Below, one piece after another: positions 1-10,500 of a stretch of 64,000 nucleotides of DNA. Source of the stretch: an uncultured Microbacteriaceae bacterium (GTDB lineage Bacteria; Actinomycetota; Actinomycetes; Actinomycetales; Microbacteriaceae); the NCBI GenBank assembly GCA_937124545.1, contig CAKZKU010000155.1, forward strand, positions 22,159 to 86,158, given 5' to 3'. Each line of letters opens with the position of its first letter. Position 1 is the first letter of the stretch. Below the pieces are notes generated by a model, which saw only the letters and a program-made list of their open reading frames with translations, searched no databases and was not told the origin of the DNA. The position numbers and the translations under genes are program-made.

Positions 1-855
1 CGCTTTGTTGGGGCAGTACTCACCTCGTGGAAAATCCTCGGCCGCCATCGAGCGGATGTTGTGGCCGGCTTCGGTGGCTACGCAAGTGCCCCGGTGTACG
101 TCGCCGCGTGGTTGCGGAGGATTCCCATCGTTATCCACGAAGCCAACGCTGTCGCGGGCTTTGCTAACCGGTTAGGGGCGCGTTTCACACCGCACGTATT
201 GACCGCATTTCCAACACCCAGCCTGCCCCGTGCACGAGTGGTCGGGATGCCGATGGCACGCTCGATCACGCAGCCCGCGGAGAAGGTCACCGCTGGTGTC
301 GCCCGCAGCCATTTTGGGTTGAGCCCCCGGAAAAAGACCTTGGTAGTGACCGGGGGATCTCAGGGTGCGCGCCACATTAACTCCACAATCGCTGCTCTGG
401 TGCCGACTGTGCTTCAAGCGGGATGGCAGGTTCTTCACATTGTGGGCGCAAAAAATCCCGTGCCCGAAAGCATGCCGGCGGGTTACGTCGGCCTGCCCTA
501 CTGTGACCGGATGGACCTGGCGTTTGCAGCCGCAACAGCGGTTATCTCGCGGGCTGGTTCCGCGACCGTCTCAGAAATTCAGTTGCTCGGCATTCCGGCC
601 ATTTTTGTCCCCTATCCGGTCGGAAATGGCGAGCAAGAAAAAAATGCGGCCGACAGTTTCAGCGCCGGCGCTGCCGTGCTCGTCCGTGACGCGGACTTCA
701 CACCGGAAAATGTCGCGGTCACCGTCTGGCCCCTACTCCAGGATGATGCGGCGCTCAAGCGCATGAAGTCGCAGGCAGCGGGGCTTGGCCGCCGTGATGC
801 TGCCTCACAGATGGCTCTCACAGTGATGGGGAACCTTCAGAAGGGACAAAAATGA
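1..855 (+). CDS. murG: MurG, lipid II synthase (partial, 5' end outside window)
   Basis: Transfers GlcNAc from UDP-GlcNAc to undecaprenyl-pyrophosphoryl-MurNAc-pentapeptide (lipid I to lipid II) on the inner face of the membrane. The frame is open from base 1, so about 284 C-terminal residues of a roughly 360-residue family are visible and the N-terminal glycine-rich loop lies upstream. Visible family motifs are HEANAVAGFANR (acceptor domain), GGSQGARHIN (start of the donor domain) and SRAGSATVSE followed by GNGEQEKNA (UDP-GlcNAc pocket). The stop overlaps the murC start (ATGA), so the two genes are translationally coupled. Identification is secure. Confidence 0.96.
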   Translation, partial: RFVGAVLTSWKILGRHRADVVAGFGGYASAPVYVAAWLRRIPIVIHEANAVAGFANRLGARFTPHVLTAFPTPSLPRARVVGMPMARSITQPAEKVTAGVARSHFGLSPRKKTLVVTGGSQGARHINSTIAALVPTVLQAGWQVLHIVGAKNPVPESMPAGYVGLPYCDRMDLAFAAATAVISRAGSATVSEIQLLGIPAIFVPYPVGNGEQEKNAADSFSAGAAVLVRDADFTPENVAVTVWPLLQDDAALKRMKSQAAGLGRRDAASQMALTVMGNLQKGQK

Positions 856-2261
856 AACCCGAATTAGGGCGAGAATTACCCGAAAGTATCGGGGGTATCC
901 ACTTCATTGGTATCGGTGGATCCGGTATGAGTGGAATCGCGAGAGTTTTTGCCGAGCGCGGACACACCGTGACAGGTTCGGACCGAAGCTTCTCGGAGGT
1001 CACCGATTCGCTCCGCAGTGCGGGGGTTGAGGTTTTCCTCGGACACGAGGCCTCCCACCTTGGCGACTGCGACACCGTCGTGTTTTCCAGTGCCGTCCGC
1101 GAGGAAAACCCGGAATACGGGGAGGCCTTGCGTCGCGGCCTCACGGTAATTCATCGGTCAGAAGCCCTTCGTTGGCTCCTTCGAGGCCTGTCACCGCTGG
1201 CTGTTGCTGGTTCTCACGGCAAAACCACCACCACGGCAATGCTGGCCACCGCACTGGAGCGAGCAGGCGTTGACGCTGGCTGCGTCAACGGAGGTGTGGT
1301 CAGTCAATGGGGTGTCTCCTCGCGGAGCGGCACTGACGAGCTGTTTGTCATCGAAGCTGACGAATCGGATCGATCTTTTGTGGGCTATCACCCAGCGCAC
1401 GTTCTGATTACGAACATCGCACCGGATCATCTCGACTTTTATGGATCCCTCGACGCGATTTACGAGGCATTCGAAGAATTTGCGCGCACGGCCCAGAAAA
1501 GTATCGTGCTGTGCGCGGACGATGCCGGCACGAGGGAGTTGCGGGGCAGGCTTGGGGGCGCAGCTCCTGTCGTGACCTATGGCACCGCGCCAGACGCCGA
1601 CGTGGTGATGACGGAGCTTTCACCAGGCCCCCGAGCGTCTTTTGTGGTGTCCGCCGGCGGTGAATCGACTCGCGTGACGCTCGCTGTTCCGGGCCGACTA
1701 CCGGCTCTTAACGCGACAGGCGTCGTTGCCCTGCTCATGCAACTGGGGTTCTCGCTCACCGAGGCTGGCGACGCGGCTTCCGGTTTCGAGGGGGCTGACC
1801 GACGCTTCCAGTACCACGGGACGCTCTCGGGCGTGAGTTTTTATGACGATCACGCCCACCACCCGACCGAAGTGGCCGCGGCTTTGGAGACGGCACGCGC
1901 GGTGGCTGGCGAGGGACACGTCATTACTCTTTTTCAGCCACATCTGTTCTCCCGCACGAAATACATGGCTGCCGAATTGGCAGAAGCTTTCGCCCGGGGG
2001 AGTGACCACACGATTTTCCTCGACATTTTTGGCTCGCGAGAAGACCCCATCGAGGGTGTGACGACAGCTCTGATTCTCGATCAGCTACCTGCTGCTGCCT
2101 CCTACGACTTTGAGCCCGACTGGGATAGGGCCTGCGCGCTAGCGGTGGAACGTGCTCAACCAGGGGATTTGGTCCTCACCATGTCGACTGGGGATTTGTA
2201 CCAAATTGTGCCCCAGCTGCTGGAGGCAAAGCGCGCGTGGGATGGCGCAAAGGATGGATAG
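852..2261 (+). CDS. murC: MurC, UDP-N-acetylmuramate--L-alanine ligase
   Basis: Cytoplasmic Mur ligase that adds L-Ala to UDP-MurNAc using ATP, the first step of the stem peptide. It has 469 residues, normal for the family. Motifs in order: GIGGSGMSGIA near residues 20-30 (UDP-binding Rossmann loop), GSHGKTTTTAM near 119 (ATP P-loop of Mur ligases), EADESDRSF near 168 and DDHAHHPTEV near 330 (central and C-terminal domains). It overlaps murG by 4 bases and its end overlaps the ftsQ start, consistent with one division/cell wall operon. No murB is seen between murC and ftsQ. Confidence 0.97.
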   Translation: MKPELGRELPESIGGIHFIGIGGSGMSGIARVFAERGHTVTGSDRSFSEVTDSLRSAGVEVFLGHEASHLGDCDTVVFSSAVREENPEYGEALRRGLTVIHRSEALRWLLRGLSPLAVAGSHGKTTTTAMLATALERAGVDAGCVNGGVVSQWGVSSRSGTDELFVIEADESDRSFVGYHPAHVLITNIAPDHLDFYGSLDAIYEAFEEFARTAQKSIVLCADDAGTRELRGRLGGAAPVVTYGTAPDADVVMTELSPGPRASFVVSAGGESTRVTLAVPGRLPALNATGVVALLMQLGFSLTEAGDAASGFEGADRRFQYHGTLSGVSFYDDHAHHPTEVAAALETARAVAGEGHVITLFQPHLFSRTKYMAAELAEAFARGSDHTIFLDIFGSREDPIEGVTTALILDQLPAAASYDFEPDWDRACALAVERAQPGDLVLTMSTGDLYQIVPQLLEAKRAWDGAKDG

Positions 2262-3084
2262 GCCCGAGGGGTTTTCGTCTACCACGTCGGGGCGGGCGAA
2301 AAAGCCGGCTGCCCGGGCGCAGTCTGCCCTCAAGCAGGCGACGCAAGCTCGGGTGAAAGCAGAGCGGGACGAGCGCCGGCGGCTCACAGCCGCCACACGC
2401 CTGCGCCGTCGCCGCTGGGGAATATCTCTCGCGAGCGTGGGCGTATTGGCTTTGACGGTGGTTGTGCTGACTCTGTCTCCGGTGCTTTCTCTGAAAAAGG
2501 TTGTCGTGGAGGGTGCCGAGCGTTTGGAGAGCAGCGATATCGCCGGGGCTCTCGATCCTCTCTATGGTGAACCTCTCGCCCGCGTGAGCCCCGACGTTGT
2601 CGGCAACGCACTCGCGGGGATCACACTGATTCAGGCCTTTGACACCCGGATTGAACCGCCAGGAACCCTGGTGGTCACGATCCAAGAGCGAAAGCCCATC
2701 GGAGTCGTGGTGGCAGGCGGCGCTTACTCCGTGGTGGATGCTGCGGCGGTTGACCTGTGGGAGGAGCCCACTCGGCCGGCGAATCTGCCTCTGATTTTGG
2801 TGGCAGCAGACCAAGATTCGCCGAGCTTCACCGCGGTGTCCCTCGTGTTGTTGGCGTTGCCCGAGCAGCTTCTGGGTCAGGTGGAGGGCATCACCGCAAC
2901 CACCAGGGATGACGTCCGCTTCACTATCCGCGGGGCTGCCCACGAAGTGGTGTGGGGAAGTTCTGATCGGGCTTCGGAGAAAGCACGAGTCCTTGCGGCT
3001 GCGCTTCGCGCCACCACCGACGAAGCCGCCCAAATTATCGACGTGACAACCCCGGAAAGCGTGGTCATTCGGGCTAAAGGGTGA
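2242..3084 (+). CDS. ftsQ: FtsQ/DivIB-type cell division protein
   Basis: Bitopic divisome protein that links early and late division proteins. It has about 280 residues: a basic cytoplasmic N-terminus (1-58) rich in Ala, Arg and Lys, one membrane segment about 59-79, then a POTRA domain starting LKKVVVEGAERL and an FtsQ-type beta domain. The frame is open further upstream inside murC. ATG 2242 was chosen because GGAGG lies at 2222-2226; ATG 2254 is an alternative. Sequence is poorly conserved in this family, so position between murC and ftsZ is a large part of the evidence. Confidence 0.9.
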   Translation: MAQRMDRPEGFSSTTSGRAKKPAARAQSALKQATQARVKAERDERRRLTAATRLRRRRWGISLASVGVLALTVVVLTLSPVLSLKKVVVEGAERLESSDIAGALDPLYGEPLARVSPDVVGNALAGITLIQAFDTRIEPPGTLVVTIQERKPIGVVVAGGAYSVVDAAAVDLWEEPTRPANLPLILVAADQDSPSFTAVSLVLLALPEQLLGQVEGITATTRDDVRFTIRGAAHEVVWGSSDRASEKARVLAAALRATTDEAAQIIDVTTPESVVIRAKG

Positions 3085-3191
3085 GCAATCAGTGGTTGAA
3101 CCTGGTTCCACGACACGCCCGCCCATTGCTCCGGCAAACAGGCCCAACCCCGTATCTTCATCGCCGATAAACGTGATAAAAACTCTTATCT

Positions 3192-3206
3192 TCAACTATA
3201 GGTTGA
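3192..3206 (+). promoter_or_regulatory. Inverted repeat over the likely ftsZ promoter -10
   Basis: The 144-base gap between ftsQ and ftsZ ends in an A+T-rich stretch. TCAAC (3192-3196) and GTTGA (3202-3206) form a perfect inverted repeat with a 5-base centre. A TAnnnT-type -10 (TAGGTT, 3199-3204) lies within it. This is compatible with ftsZ having its own promoter and possibly an operator. Function is inferred. Confidence 0.45.
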
Positions 3207-3228
3207 GGGTTTGTGAAAAGGAGCACCG

Positions 3229-4356
3229 GTGACCGGTCAAACAAACTACCTCGCTGTCATCAAAGTGGTGGGGGTTGGCGGTGGCGGGGTGAACGCCGTG
3301 AACCGCATGATTGAGCGAGGCTTGCAGGGCGTCGAATTTATTGCCATTAACACCGATGCACAAGCACTGCTGCTGAGCGACGCCGATGTGAAACTCGACG
3401 TGGGGCGCGACCTCACTCGTGGTCTCGGCGCAGGTGCTGACCCCGAGGTGGGTCGTCGGGCCGCCGAGGATCACGAAGAGGAAATTGAACAAGCCATTGC
3501 CGGTGCTGACATGGTTTTTGTCACCGCGGGCGAGGGTGGGGGGACAGGCACCGGGGGTGCGCCGGTGGTTGCCAGGATCGCTAAGTCCATCGGTGCGCTG
3601 ACCGTCGGCGTTGTGACCAAGCCTTTCTCCTTTGAAGGCAAGCGCAGAATGTCCCAAGCGGACGTGGGGGTCCACGCGCTCAAGGACGAGGTCGACACCC
3701 TGATTGTGGTGCCCAATGACCGTTTGCTAGAGGTATCGGACCGCAGCATCAGCATGCTGGAGGCCTTTGACACCGCCGACCGGGTCCTCCTGGCGGGAGT
3801 TCAAGGCATTACCGACCTGATCACCACGCCGGGGTTAATCAACCTGGACTTCGCCGATGTGAAGTCAGTGATGCAGGATGCAGGAACCGCCCTGATGGGG
3901 ATTGGCTCCAGCCGTGGGGCGGATCGTGCGATCAAAGCCGCAGAACTAGCCGTAGCTTCGCCCTTGCTCGAATCGAGCATTGAGGGAGCACAAGGCGTCC
4001 TAATGTCCATTCAGGGCGGCTCAAACCTGGGGCTCTATGAAATTAATGACGCGGCCAAACTCGTCGAGGAATCCGTCCATCCCGACGCCAACGTGATTTT
4101 TGGTGCCGTGATCGATGATTCTCTGGGTGACGAAGTGAGAGTGACCGTCATCGCGGCAGGTTTTGATGAAAGCCAACAACGTCCCGCCCCTGCAGTAGTG
4201 CCTCAGGAGCAGCCAGTCGATTCCGCCGGGCCGGTGGCCGAGGAATCGTGGCTCCTTCCGGGTGAGGAAAATCCGGCGGCGAGCGAGGCTCCCTCGCTGC
4301 CGGTTGCCGACGCGCGTGAGGATGACGAGCTCGACGTTCCCGAGTTCCTTCGGTAG
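3229..4356 (+). CDS. ftsZ: FtsZ, cell division GTPase
   Basis: Tubulin-like GTPase that polymerises into the Z ring. It has 375 residues. The N-terminus [20 protein letters not shown] and the tubulin signature [10 protein letters not shown] near residue 105 define the GTP site. A Pro/Glu/Ala-rich linker follows from about 318, ending in the conserved C-terminal peptide [11 protein letters not shown] that binds SepF and FtsW-type partners. The GTG start has an excellent ribosome site, AAAAGGAG at 3216-3223. No ftsA is present, as is usual for actinobacteria; sepF lies 0.7 kb downstream. Confidence 0.98.
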   Translation: MTGQTNYLAVIKVVGVGGGGVNAVNRMIERGLQGVEFIAINTDAQALLLSDADVKLDVGRDLTRGLGAGADPEVGRRAAEDHEEEIEQAIAGADMVFVTAGEGGGTGTGGAPVVARIAKSIGALTVGVVTKPFSFEGKRRMSQADVGVHALKDEVDTLIVVPNDRLLEVSDRSISMLEAFDTADRVLLAGVQGITDLITTPGLINLDFADVKSVMQDAGTALMGIGSSRGADRAIKAAELAVASPLLESSIEGAQGVLMSIQGGSNLGLYEINDAAKLVEESVHPDANVIFGAVIDDSLGDEVRVTVIAAGFDESQQRPAPAVVPQEQPVDSAGPVAEESWLLPGEENPAASEAPSLPVADAREDDELDVPEFLR

Positions 4357-4361
4357 CGGCG

Positions 4362-5042
4362 GTGGCGGAGAACCCCGCGGGTCGCTTTGCTGAGGTTCAG
4401 GCTCGCATCGCGGAGGCCGCTGAGTCTGCGGGTCGGGATCCGGCCGACATCACGACGATTGTGGTGACAAAGTTTCATCCCGCGTCATTGGTCCGCGAAC
4501 TTGCGGGGGCCGGGGTAGAGCACGTGGGGGAAAATCGCCACCAGGAGGCCCAGGCAAAGCACGCTGAGCTTGTCGATGTGCCCCTAACGTGGCACTTTGT
4601 TGGCCAGCTGCAGTCGAATAAAGCCAAGGCCGTCGCCCAGTACTGCTCGGTCATTCATTCGCTTGATCGACCGTCACTTACTAAGGCGCTGGCGCAATCG
4701 GAACGAGCCCTGGACGTATTCCTGGAAATCAACCTCACGGATGTGCCCGGGAGAGGGGGAGTCGAGCCCGCGGAGCTGGCGAGCCTGGCCGAGGGTGTTC
4801 TCAATACCCCGAATCTTTCACTGCGGGGGGTGATGGCGGTTGCCCCAGTTGGGGAAGACCCCGGTGTGGCTTTTGATCGCGTGTTGAATTACCGCGACGA
4901 TGTTCTTCGCCTTGCGCCGGGTGCCACCGACTTGTCGTTGGGCATGTCGGGGGACTTTGTGGAGGCCATTTCGCGCGGGGCGACACACCTGCGGATAGGA
5001 AGCGCAATTACCGGGAAAAGACCCGATCCGACCTACCCTTAA
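4362..5042 (+). CDS. yggS: YggS-family PLP homeostasis protein
   Basis: Alanine-racemase-like TIM barrel protein that binds pyridoxal phosphate and buffers vitamin B6 and amino acid metabolism; no catalytic reaction is established for the family. It has 226 residues, normal length. TIVVTKFHPA carries the PLP lysine, and HFVGQLQSNKAKAV and the C-terminal LSLGMSGDFVEAI...RIGSAI signatures are present. The GTG start is 6 bases after the ftsZ stop, so the gene is co-transcribed with ftsZ. The pgeF (laccase-domain) gene that often sits between ftsZ and yggS in actinobacteria is absent. Confidence 0.94.
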   Translation: MAENPAGRFAEVQARIAEAAESAGRDPADITTIVVTKFHPASLVRELAGAGVEHVGENRHQEAQAKHAELVDVPLTWHFVGQLQSNKAKAVAQYCSVIHSLDRPSLTKALAQSERALDVFLEINLTDVPGRGGVEPAELASLAEGVLNTPNLSLRGVMAVAPVGEDPGVAFDRVLNYRDDVLRLAPGATDLSLGMSGDFVEAISRGATHLRIGSAITGKRPDPTYP

Positions 5043-5069
5043 AGCACTACGAACGCCGAAGGGGCAAAC

Positions 5070-5516
5070 ATGTCGAATCCGTTACGCAAGACTCTCGAAT
5101 TTCTGGGGCTTGCCGAAGAAACGCTCGAAGAGCAGGGCCAGCAGCCGCGCTCAGCAACAGCTGTTGCTTCCGCCCCTCCAGCCCAGCGTGCAACAGTGAC
5201 TCCTCTGCGAAGAGGATCAAAACAAGGGGTGAGTGACGTGAATGAAATCCTGACGGTCCACCCGCAGAAGTATGACGACGCCAAGGCCATTGCCGAATCT
5301 TTCCGCGAGGGCGTGCCGGTCATCATCAACCTCACACAGATGAGCGAGGCAGAAGCACGTCGTTTGGTGGACTTCTCCAGCGGGCTCACGCAGGGGCTTC
5401 ACGGCCACATTGAGCGTGTCACCCCCAAGGTGTTTCTCTTGTCCCCCTCCCACGTCCTCGTGAGTGGCGACGGAGACGGTGTCGAGTCTGAGCTCGACGC
5501 CGCACTTCTGGACTAA
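5070..5516 (+). CDS. sepF: SepF, Z-ring membrane anchor
   Basis: Binds the FtsZ C-terminal peptide and membranes and stands in for FtsA in actinobacteria. It has 148 residues. A short N-terminal amphipathic stretch ([14 protein letters not shown]) is the expected membrane-binding helix; a Pro/Ala linker follows, then the SepF core from about residue 60 with [19 protein letters not shown] and [16 protein letters not shown] lies a few bases before the ATG. It lies 27 bases downstream of yggS in the division cluster. Confidence 0.95.
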   Translation: MSNPLRKTLEFLGLAEETLEEQGQQPRSATAVASAPPAQRATVTPLRRGSKQGVSDVNEILTVHPQKYDDAKAIAESFREGVPVIINLTQMSEAEARRLVDFSSGLTQGLHGHIERVTPKVFLLSPSHVLVSGDGDGVESELDAALLD

Positions 5517-5558
5517 CACAAGCCTTCCCTCAGCCACTAGAGCGATACTAGGAGCGCT

Positions 5559-5846
5559 ATGTCATTTATCGCTGTAATTCTCTATTTCGCGCTCGGGCTG
5601 TTCTTGCTGGCGCTGTGGGTCCGTTTCATCTTCGATTGGGTCCAGGTCCTCCAGCGGGGTTTCCGCCCCAAGGGCCCCGTTCTCGTCGTCGCCGAGGCTG
5701 CCTACTCTGTGACTGATCGGCCTCTTCGCGCAGTCCGGAAGGTAATCCCCACGATTCGATTTGGCGGCGCGGGAATAGATCTTGGGTGGAGCGTGTTGAT
5801 GTTTGGCACCTTCATTGCCTGGTCGTTTGTGGGAAGTTTGCGCTAG
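5559..5846 (+). CDS. YggT-family membrane protein
   Basis: Small integral membrane protein of 95 residues with a hydrophobic segment at about 1-24, a polar basic middle and a second hydrophobic segment at about 70-90. The middle motif AYSVTDRPLRAVRKVIP is typical of YggT (domain DUF552). The exact role is unknown; the family sits between sepF and divIVA in most actinobacteria and is linked with division or envelope functions by context. AGGAG precedes the ATG by 6 bases. Confidence 0.9.
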   Translation: MSFIAVILYFALGLFLLALWVRFIFDWVQVLQRGFRPKGPVLVVAEAAYSVTDRPLRAVRKVIPTIRFGGAGIDLGWSVLMFGTFIAWSFVGSLR

Positions 5847-5936
5847 TTCTTCCCCTTCGCCCATAAAGAGGTACTCTGGAAAAGGTTGTTCGGCACTTTT
5901 GAACGCTAAGCCCCGATAACACAAAGGTAAAGATTC

Positions 5937-6530
5937 ATGGCTCTCACTCCTGAAGACATCGTCAACAAGCGTTTTCAGTCCACAAAATTCCGCGAAGGTT
6001 ACGACCAGGACGAGGTTGATGACTTTCTGGACGAAGTCGTCGCCGAGATGCGGCGCGTCGTCGCCGAGAATGAGGAGCTGAGCCAAAAGCTATCGGCAGC
6101 CGATGGCCGCCTCTCGGAATTGCAGCGAGGTGGCCCAGCCCCCAGCGTTGCGTCACCTCCTGTTGCCACCACTGATAATGCGGTTGATACGGAGAACGCC
6201 AACAACCTGCTTCAGCTTGCACGACGTCTCCACGAGGAGCATGTTCGCGAAGGCATCCAAAAGCGCGATGAGCTTATAGCTGAGGGCCACGCACAGGCCG
6301 CTCGTATTGTCGCGGAGGCCGAGATTGAGCACCAGGCGACGGTCTTGAAACTGGAAAAGGAGCGCGCCACCATGAGCGCGAGCGTGGAAGAGCTTCGAGC
6401 GTTCGAGCGCGAATACCGTCAGAGTTTGAAAAACTTCATCAAGGGGCAGGTCAACGCTCTCGACGCCTCATTGGACGTTGACGCAAGCCCGGCGGCGGCT
6501 CCCACCAGCGACTCCCCGAACTCGCTTTAG
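5937..6530 (+). CDS. wag31: DivIVA/Wag31 polar growth scaffold
   Basis: Coiled-coil protein that marks cell poles and organises tip growth in actinobacteria. It has 197 residues. The N-terminal lipid-binding head has the signature LTPEDIVNKRFQ...YDQDEVDDFLDEV (residues 3-36). A Pro/Ala/Ser linker (about 65-80) separates it from a second coiled coil (about 90-170) rich in Glu, Ala and Lys. It has its own likely promoter (TACTCT, 5872-5877) with a leader of about 50 bases and a GGTAAAG ribosome site. Confidence 0.96.
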   Translation: MALTPEDIVNKRFQSTKFREGYDQDEVDDFLDEVVAEMRRVVAENEELSQKLSAADGRLSELQRGGPAPSVASPPVATTDNAVDTENANNLLQLARRLHEEHVREGIQKRDELIAEGHAQAARIVAEAEIEHQATVLKLEKERATMSASVEELRAFEREYRQSLKNFIKGQVNALDASLDVDASPAAAPTSDSPNSL

Positions 6531-6545
6531 CACGCCGCTCTCCTC

Positions 6546-7469
6546 GTGCCCGAGACACGGACCATCGCGGTCCCAGAGGGGTTATCGGGTGAACGACTCG
6601 ATGTCGTTCTCTCCCGCGTCTTTGGCTTCTCTCGAGCGTTTGCCCAAACAGTCATCGAGCAGGGTGGCGCCGTTGTCGACGGTAAGCCTGGCGCTAAGAG
6701 TGACCGAGCCACTCCCGGCGCCGTCCTCCATGTGACGTTCGAACCCAAACGCGCTCCGACTATTGAGCCCATCGTTGTGGACTCGATGGCGATTCTTTAC
6801 GATGACGACGACGTGGTGATTGTTGATAAGCCGCCGGGCCTCGCGGCACACCCGGCTCCCAGTTGGGACGGCCCCTCCGTTTTGGGTGCCCTCGCCGGAG
6901 CGGGCTATCGGATATCCACCTCGGGCCCACCGGAACGGCAGGGCATTGTGCATCGCCTGGACGTGGGGACCTCAGGAGTCATGGCGGTTGCTAAATCAGA
7001 GATCGCCTACAGCAAGCTCAAGCGGGCCTTTAAAGCTCGCGAGGTGCACAAGACCTATCTGGCCCTTGTCCAAGGCCATCCCGACCCTTCTGTGGGCACG
7101 ATTGATGCGCCTATCGGGCGCCACCCCAGCTCGTCTTGGCGCTTTGCGGTGGTCGCTGGGGGGCGAGACTCCATCACTCATTACGAGACGCTTGAAGCTT
7201 TCAGCGCTGCCTCCCTGCTAAAGGTCACTCTCGAAACGGGCCGCACACATCAAATCCGGGTCCACATGTCTGCGCAAAAACATCCCATTGTGGGCGACAC
7301 CGTATACGGTGCTGACCCGACCATTGCCGAGCGACTGGGTGCCTCACGGCAATGGCTTCATGCCAGTGAACTCGAATTCACTCATCCCGTGAGCGGTGAG
7401 TTGGTGCAGGTTTCCTGCCCTATTCCTGAGGACCTTCAGGTGGGGCTTGAGCGACTTCGCTCTGCATAG
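6546..7469 (+). CDS. rluD: RluA/RluD-family 23S rRNA pseudouridine synthase
   Basis: Isomerises specific uridines in 23S rRNA. It has 307 residues: an N-terminal S4 RNA-binding domain (about 12-75, with [12 protein letters not shown]) and the catalytic domain with [13 protein letters not shown] near residue 136, whose Asp is the catalytic residue. [11 protein letters not shown] near 230 is the other family signature. The GTG start is only 15 bases after divIVA; lspA, which precedes rluD in many relatives, is missing here. Confidence 0.95.
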   Translation: MPETRTIAVPEGLSGERLDVVLSRVFGFSRAFAQTVIEQGGAVVDGKPGAKSDRATPGAVLHVTFEPKRAPTIEPIVVDSMAILYDDDDVVIVDKPPGLAAHPAPSWDGPSVLGALAGAGYRISTSGPPERQGIVHRLDVGTSGVMAVAKSEIAYSKLKRAFKAREVHKTYLALVQGHPDPSVGTIDAPIGRHPSSSWRFAVVAGGRDSITHYETLEAFSAASLLKVTLETGRTHQIRVHMSAQKHPIVGDTVYGADPTIAERLGASRQWLHASELEFTHPVSGELVQVSCPIPEDLQVGLERLRSA

Positions 7470-7538
7470 CGGAGTGTCAGACACCACGCGCCTGGGGGCG
7501 GTTTACTCTAGGAAGCCCGCGCGCGAAAGAAGGTATCG

Positions 7539-10500
7539 GTGAGCTCGTCTAGCGACTCGTTTGCGCACCTTCACGTGCACACGGAGTACTCCATGCTGGA
7601 TGGTGCCGCCAGGATCTCGAATCTGGTCGATGAAGTGGCGCGTCAAGAAATGCCGGCAGTTGCCATGACTGACCACGGCGTGATGTTTGGTGCCTATGAG
7701 TTTTGGAAGCACGCTACAGCCGCGGGTGTGAACCCCGTCATCGGTGTTGAGGCGTACCTCACTCCTGGAACTCATCGCAGTGACAAGACACGTGTTCAGT
7801 GGGGTAATGGCGGTGAGGACGATGTTTCCGGGGCCGGTGCCTATACGCACGTGACGTTGCTGGCCGAAACCACCGAGGGGATGCACAACCTTTTCCGGAT
7901 GTCTTCCAAAGCCTCACTGGAGGGGTACTACTTCAAGCCCCGAATGGATCGCGAGTTACTCCAGACCTACAGCAAGGGAGTTATTGCCACCACGGGATGC
8001 CCCAGTAGCGAGGTGCAGACCTATTTGCGTCTCGGTCAGTACGACAAAGCGCGTCAGGCGGCGGCTGAATTCCGGGATATTTTTGGCGCCGATAACTACT
8101 TTGTCGAAATCATGGATCACGGTCTGGGAATCGAGAAACGGGTTCTGCCGGATCTCATGAAGCTTTCACAGGACCTCGGCATTCCGCTGCTGGCGACCAA
8201 TGACCTGCACTACACGACCGCTGGAGACGCCGAAGCGCACGCTGCCTTGCTGTGCGTGCAGTCAGGGTCCACGTTGGATGACCCGAAGCGGTTCAAGTTC
8301 GATTCCAACGAGTTTTATGTCAAGACCCCCGCCCAGATGAGGGCACTGTTTTCGGATTTCCCCGAGGCAGCCGATAACACGTTGCTCATCGCCCAGCGCG
8401 CGAATGTGACCTTTGACGAGTCGGCAAACTACATGCCAATTTTCCCCGTGCCCGAGGGCGAGACCGAGGTGAGCTTCTTTGAGTCCGAGGTTCGCCGGGG
8501 GCTCACAGCCCGCTACCCCGGGGGTGTGCCGGACAAAGTGCGGGAGCAGGCCGAATACGAGATAGGTGTTATTTCCCAGATGGGCTTTGCCAGCTACTTT
8601 CTGGTGGTGGCGGACTTCATCAACTGGGCAAAATCGCAAGGTATTCGTGTGGGTCCCGGGCGCGGATCGGGAGCAGGCTCCATGGCAGCTTTTGCCATGA
8701 GAATCACCGAGTTAGACCCGCTGGAGCACGGCCTCATCTTCGAGCGCTTCTTGAACCCTGATCGCGTGTCCATGCCCGACTTCGACGTGGACTTTGATGA
8801 GCGTCGTCGCAATGAAGTAATTCGCTATGTGACCGAGAAGTATGGCGACGATCGGGTCGCCCAAATCGTCACGTTTGGCACCATCAAAGCCAAGCAGGCG
8901 CTCAAGGATGCGGCTCGAGTCCTGGGACACCCCTTTGGGATGGGGGAGAAGCTGACGAAACTAATGCCCGCCGGGGTCATGGGCAAAGAAATGTCGCTGC
9001 AGGGCATTATTGACTCATCGCACGAGCGTTACAAAGAAGCCGGGGATTTTCGGGCTCTTCTGGAAAGCGATTCCGAGGCTCTCACCGTCTTTGAGCGCGC
9101 TCAGGGGTTGGAGAACCTCAAGCGCCAGTGGGGTGTTCATGCCGCTGGCGTGATCATGTCCTCAGCGCCACTGATGGACACCATCCCGATCATGAAGCGC
9201 GACCAAGACGGCCAGATTGTGACCCAGTTCGACTTCCCGAGCTCCGAGGCGCTGGGGCTCGTCAAGATGGACTTTTTGTCCCTTCGGAACTTGACCATCA
9301 TTGACGATGCTCTAGACAACATCGAGCTTAACCGTGGACACCGGCCCGTCCTGGAAGACCTCACGCTGGACGACAGCGCGGCCTATGAATTGATGAGTCG
9401 TGGCGACACCCTGGGGGTTTTCCAACTCGATGGTGGTCCGATGCGGAGCCTGCTGCGCCTGCTCAAACCCGACTCCTTTGAGGATGTCTCTGCGGTTTTG
9501 GCGCTGTATCGACCAGGACCGATGGGCGCTGATTCCCACACGAACTATGCCTTGAGAAAAAACGGTCAGCAGGACATCACCCCTCTGCACCCCGAACTGG
9601 CGGAAGCGCTCGAGGAAATTCTCGGGGGAACCTACGGGCTCATCGTGTACCAGGAACAAGTGATGGAGATCGCCCAGAAGCTTGCTGGCTACACGCTCGC
9701 ACAAGCGGATCTGCTGCGGCGCGCGATGGGTAAAAAGAAAAAGGCCGAGCTAGACATTCAGTTTGAAGCGTTCCGCCAAGGGATGAGGAACAACGGGTTC
9801 TCCGACGCCTCGATTACCGCGCTGTGGGAGGTTTTGGTGCCCTTCTCGGATTACGCGTTCAACAAAGCACACTCGGCGGCCTACGGCATGATTTCCTACT
9901 GGACGGCGTACCTAAAGGCCCATTTCCCGGCGGAGTACATGGCGGCACTGCTGACCAGCGTCAGTGACCAAAAAGATAAGTCTGCGGTCTACCTCAATGA
10001 GTGTCGCCGGATGGGCATCCAGGTGCTGCCCCCAGACGTCAACGAGTCCATCGCCACATTCAGCGCTGTGGGAGAGGACATTCGCTTTGGCCTTGCTGCT
10101 ATCCGGAATGTTGGCGTCGGAGTGGTGGACTTAATCCGGTCGTCGAGAGAAGAGAAAGGCGCCTTCGTCTCGTTCCACGACTTTGTGAAAAAAGTACCCT
10201 CGAGCGTGTTGAACAAAAGGTGTGTGGAATCACTCATCAAGGGTGGCGCCTTCGACCAATTGGGTCACACCAGGCGAGCGCTCTTTGATATTCATGAAAA
10301 CACGGTGGAGGCCGCGTCCAAAGATAAGCGTGCTGAAGAGCACGGGCACGTGGGCTTTGACTTTGACAGCTTGTTCGACGAGGGCGAGACCTCGCCCACA
10401 TCGGTCGTTCCCGATCGGCCCGAGTGGCCGCGAAAAGAGCTGCTGTCGCTCGAGAGAGAAATGCTGGGGCTCTATGTCTCGGACCATCCGCTGGCGGGGT

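Noticed and set aside
7474..7484. GTGTC-A-GACAC palindrome upstream of dnaE
   Set aside because: Only 5-base arms and no second copy seen; a repeat this short is expected by chance in 64 kb.
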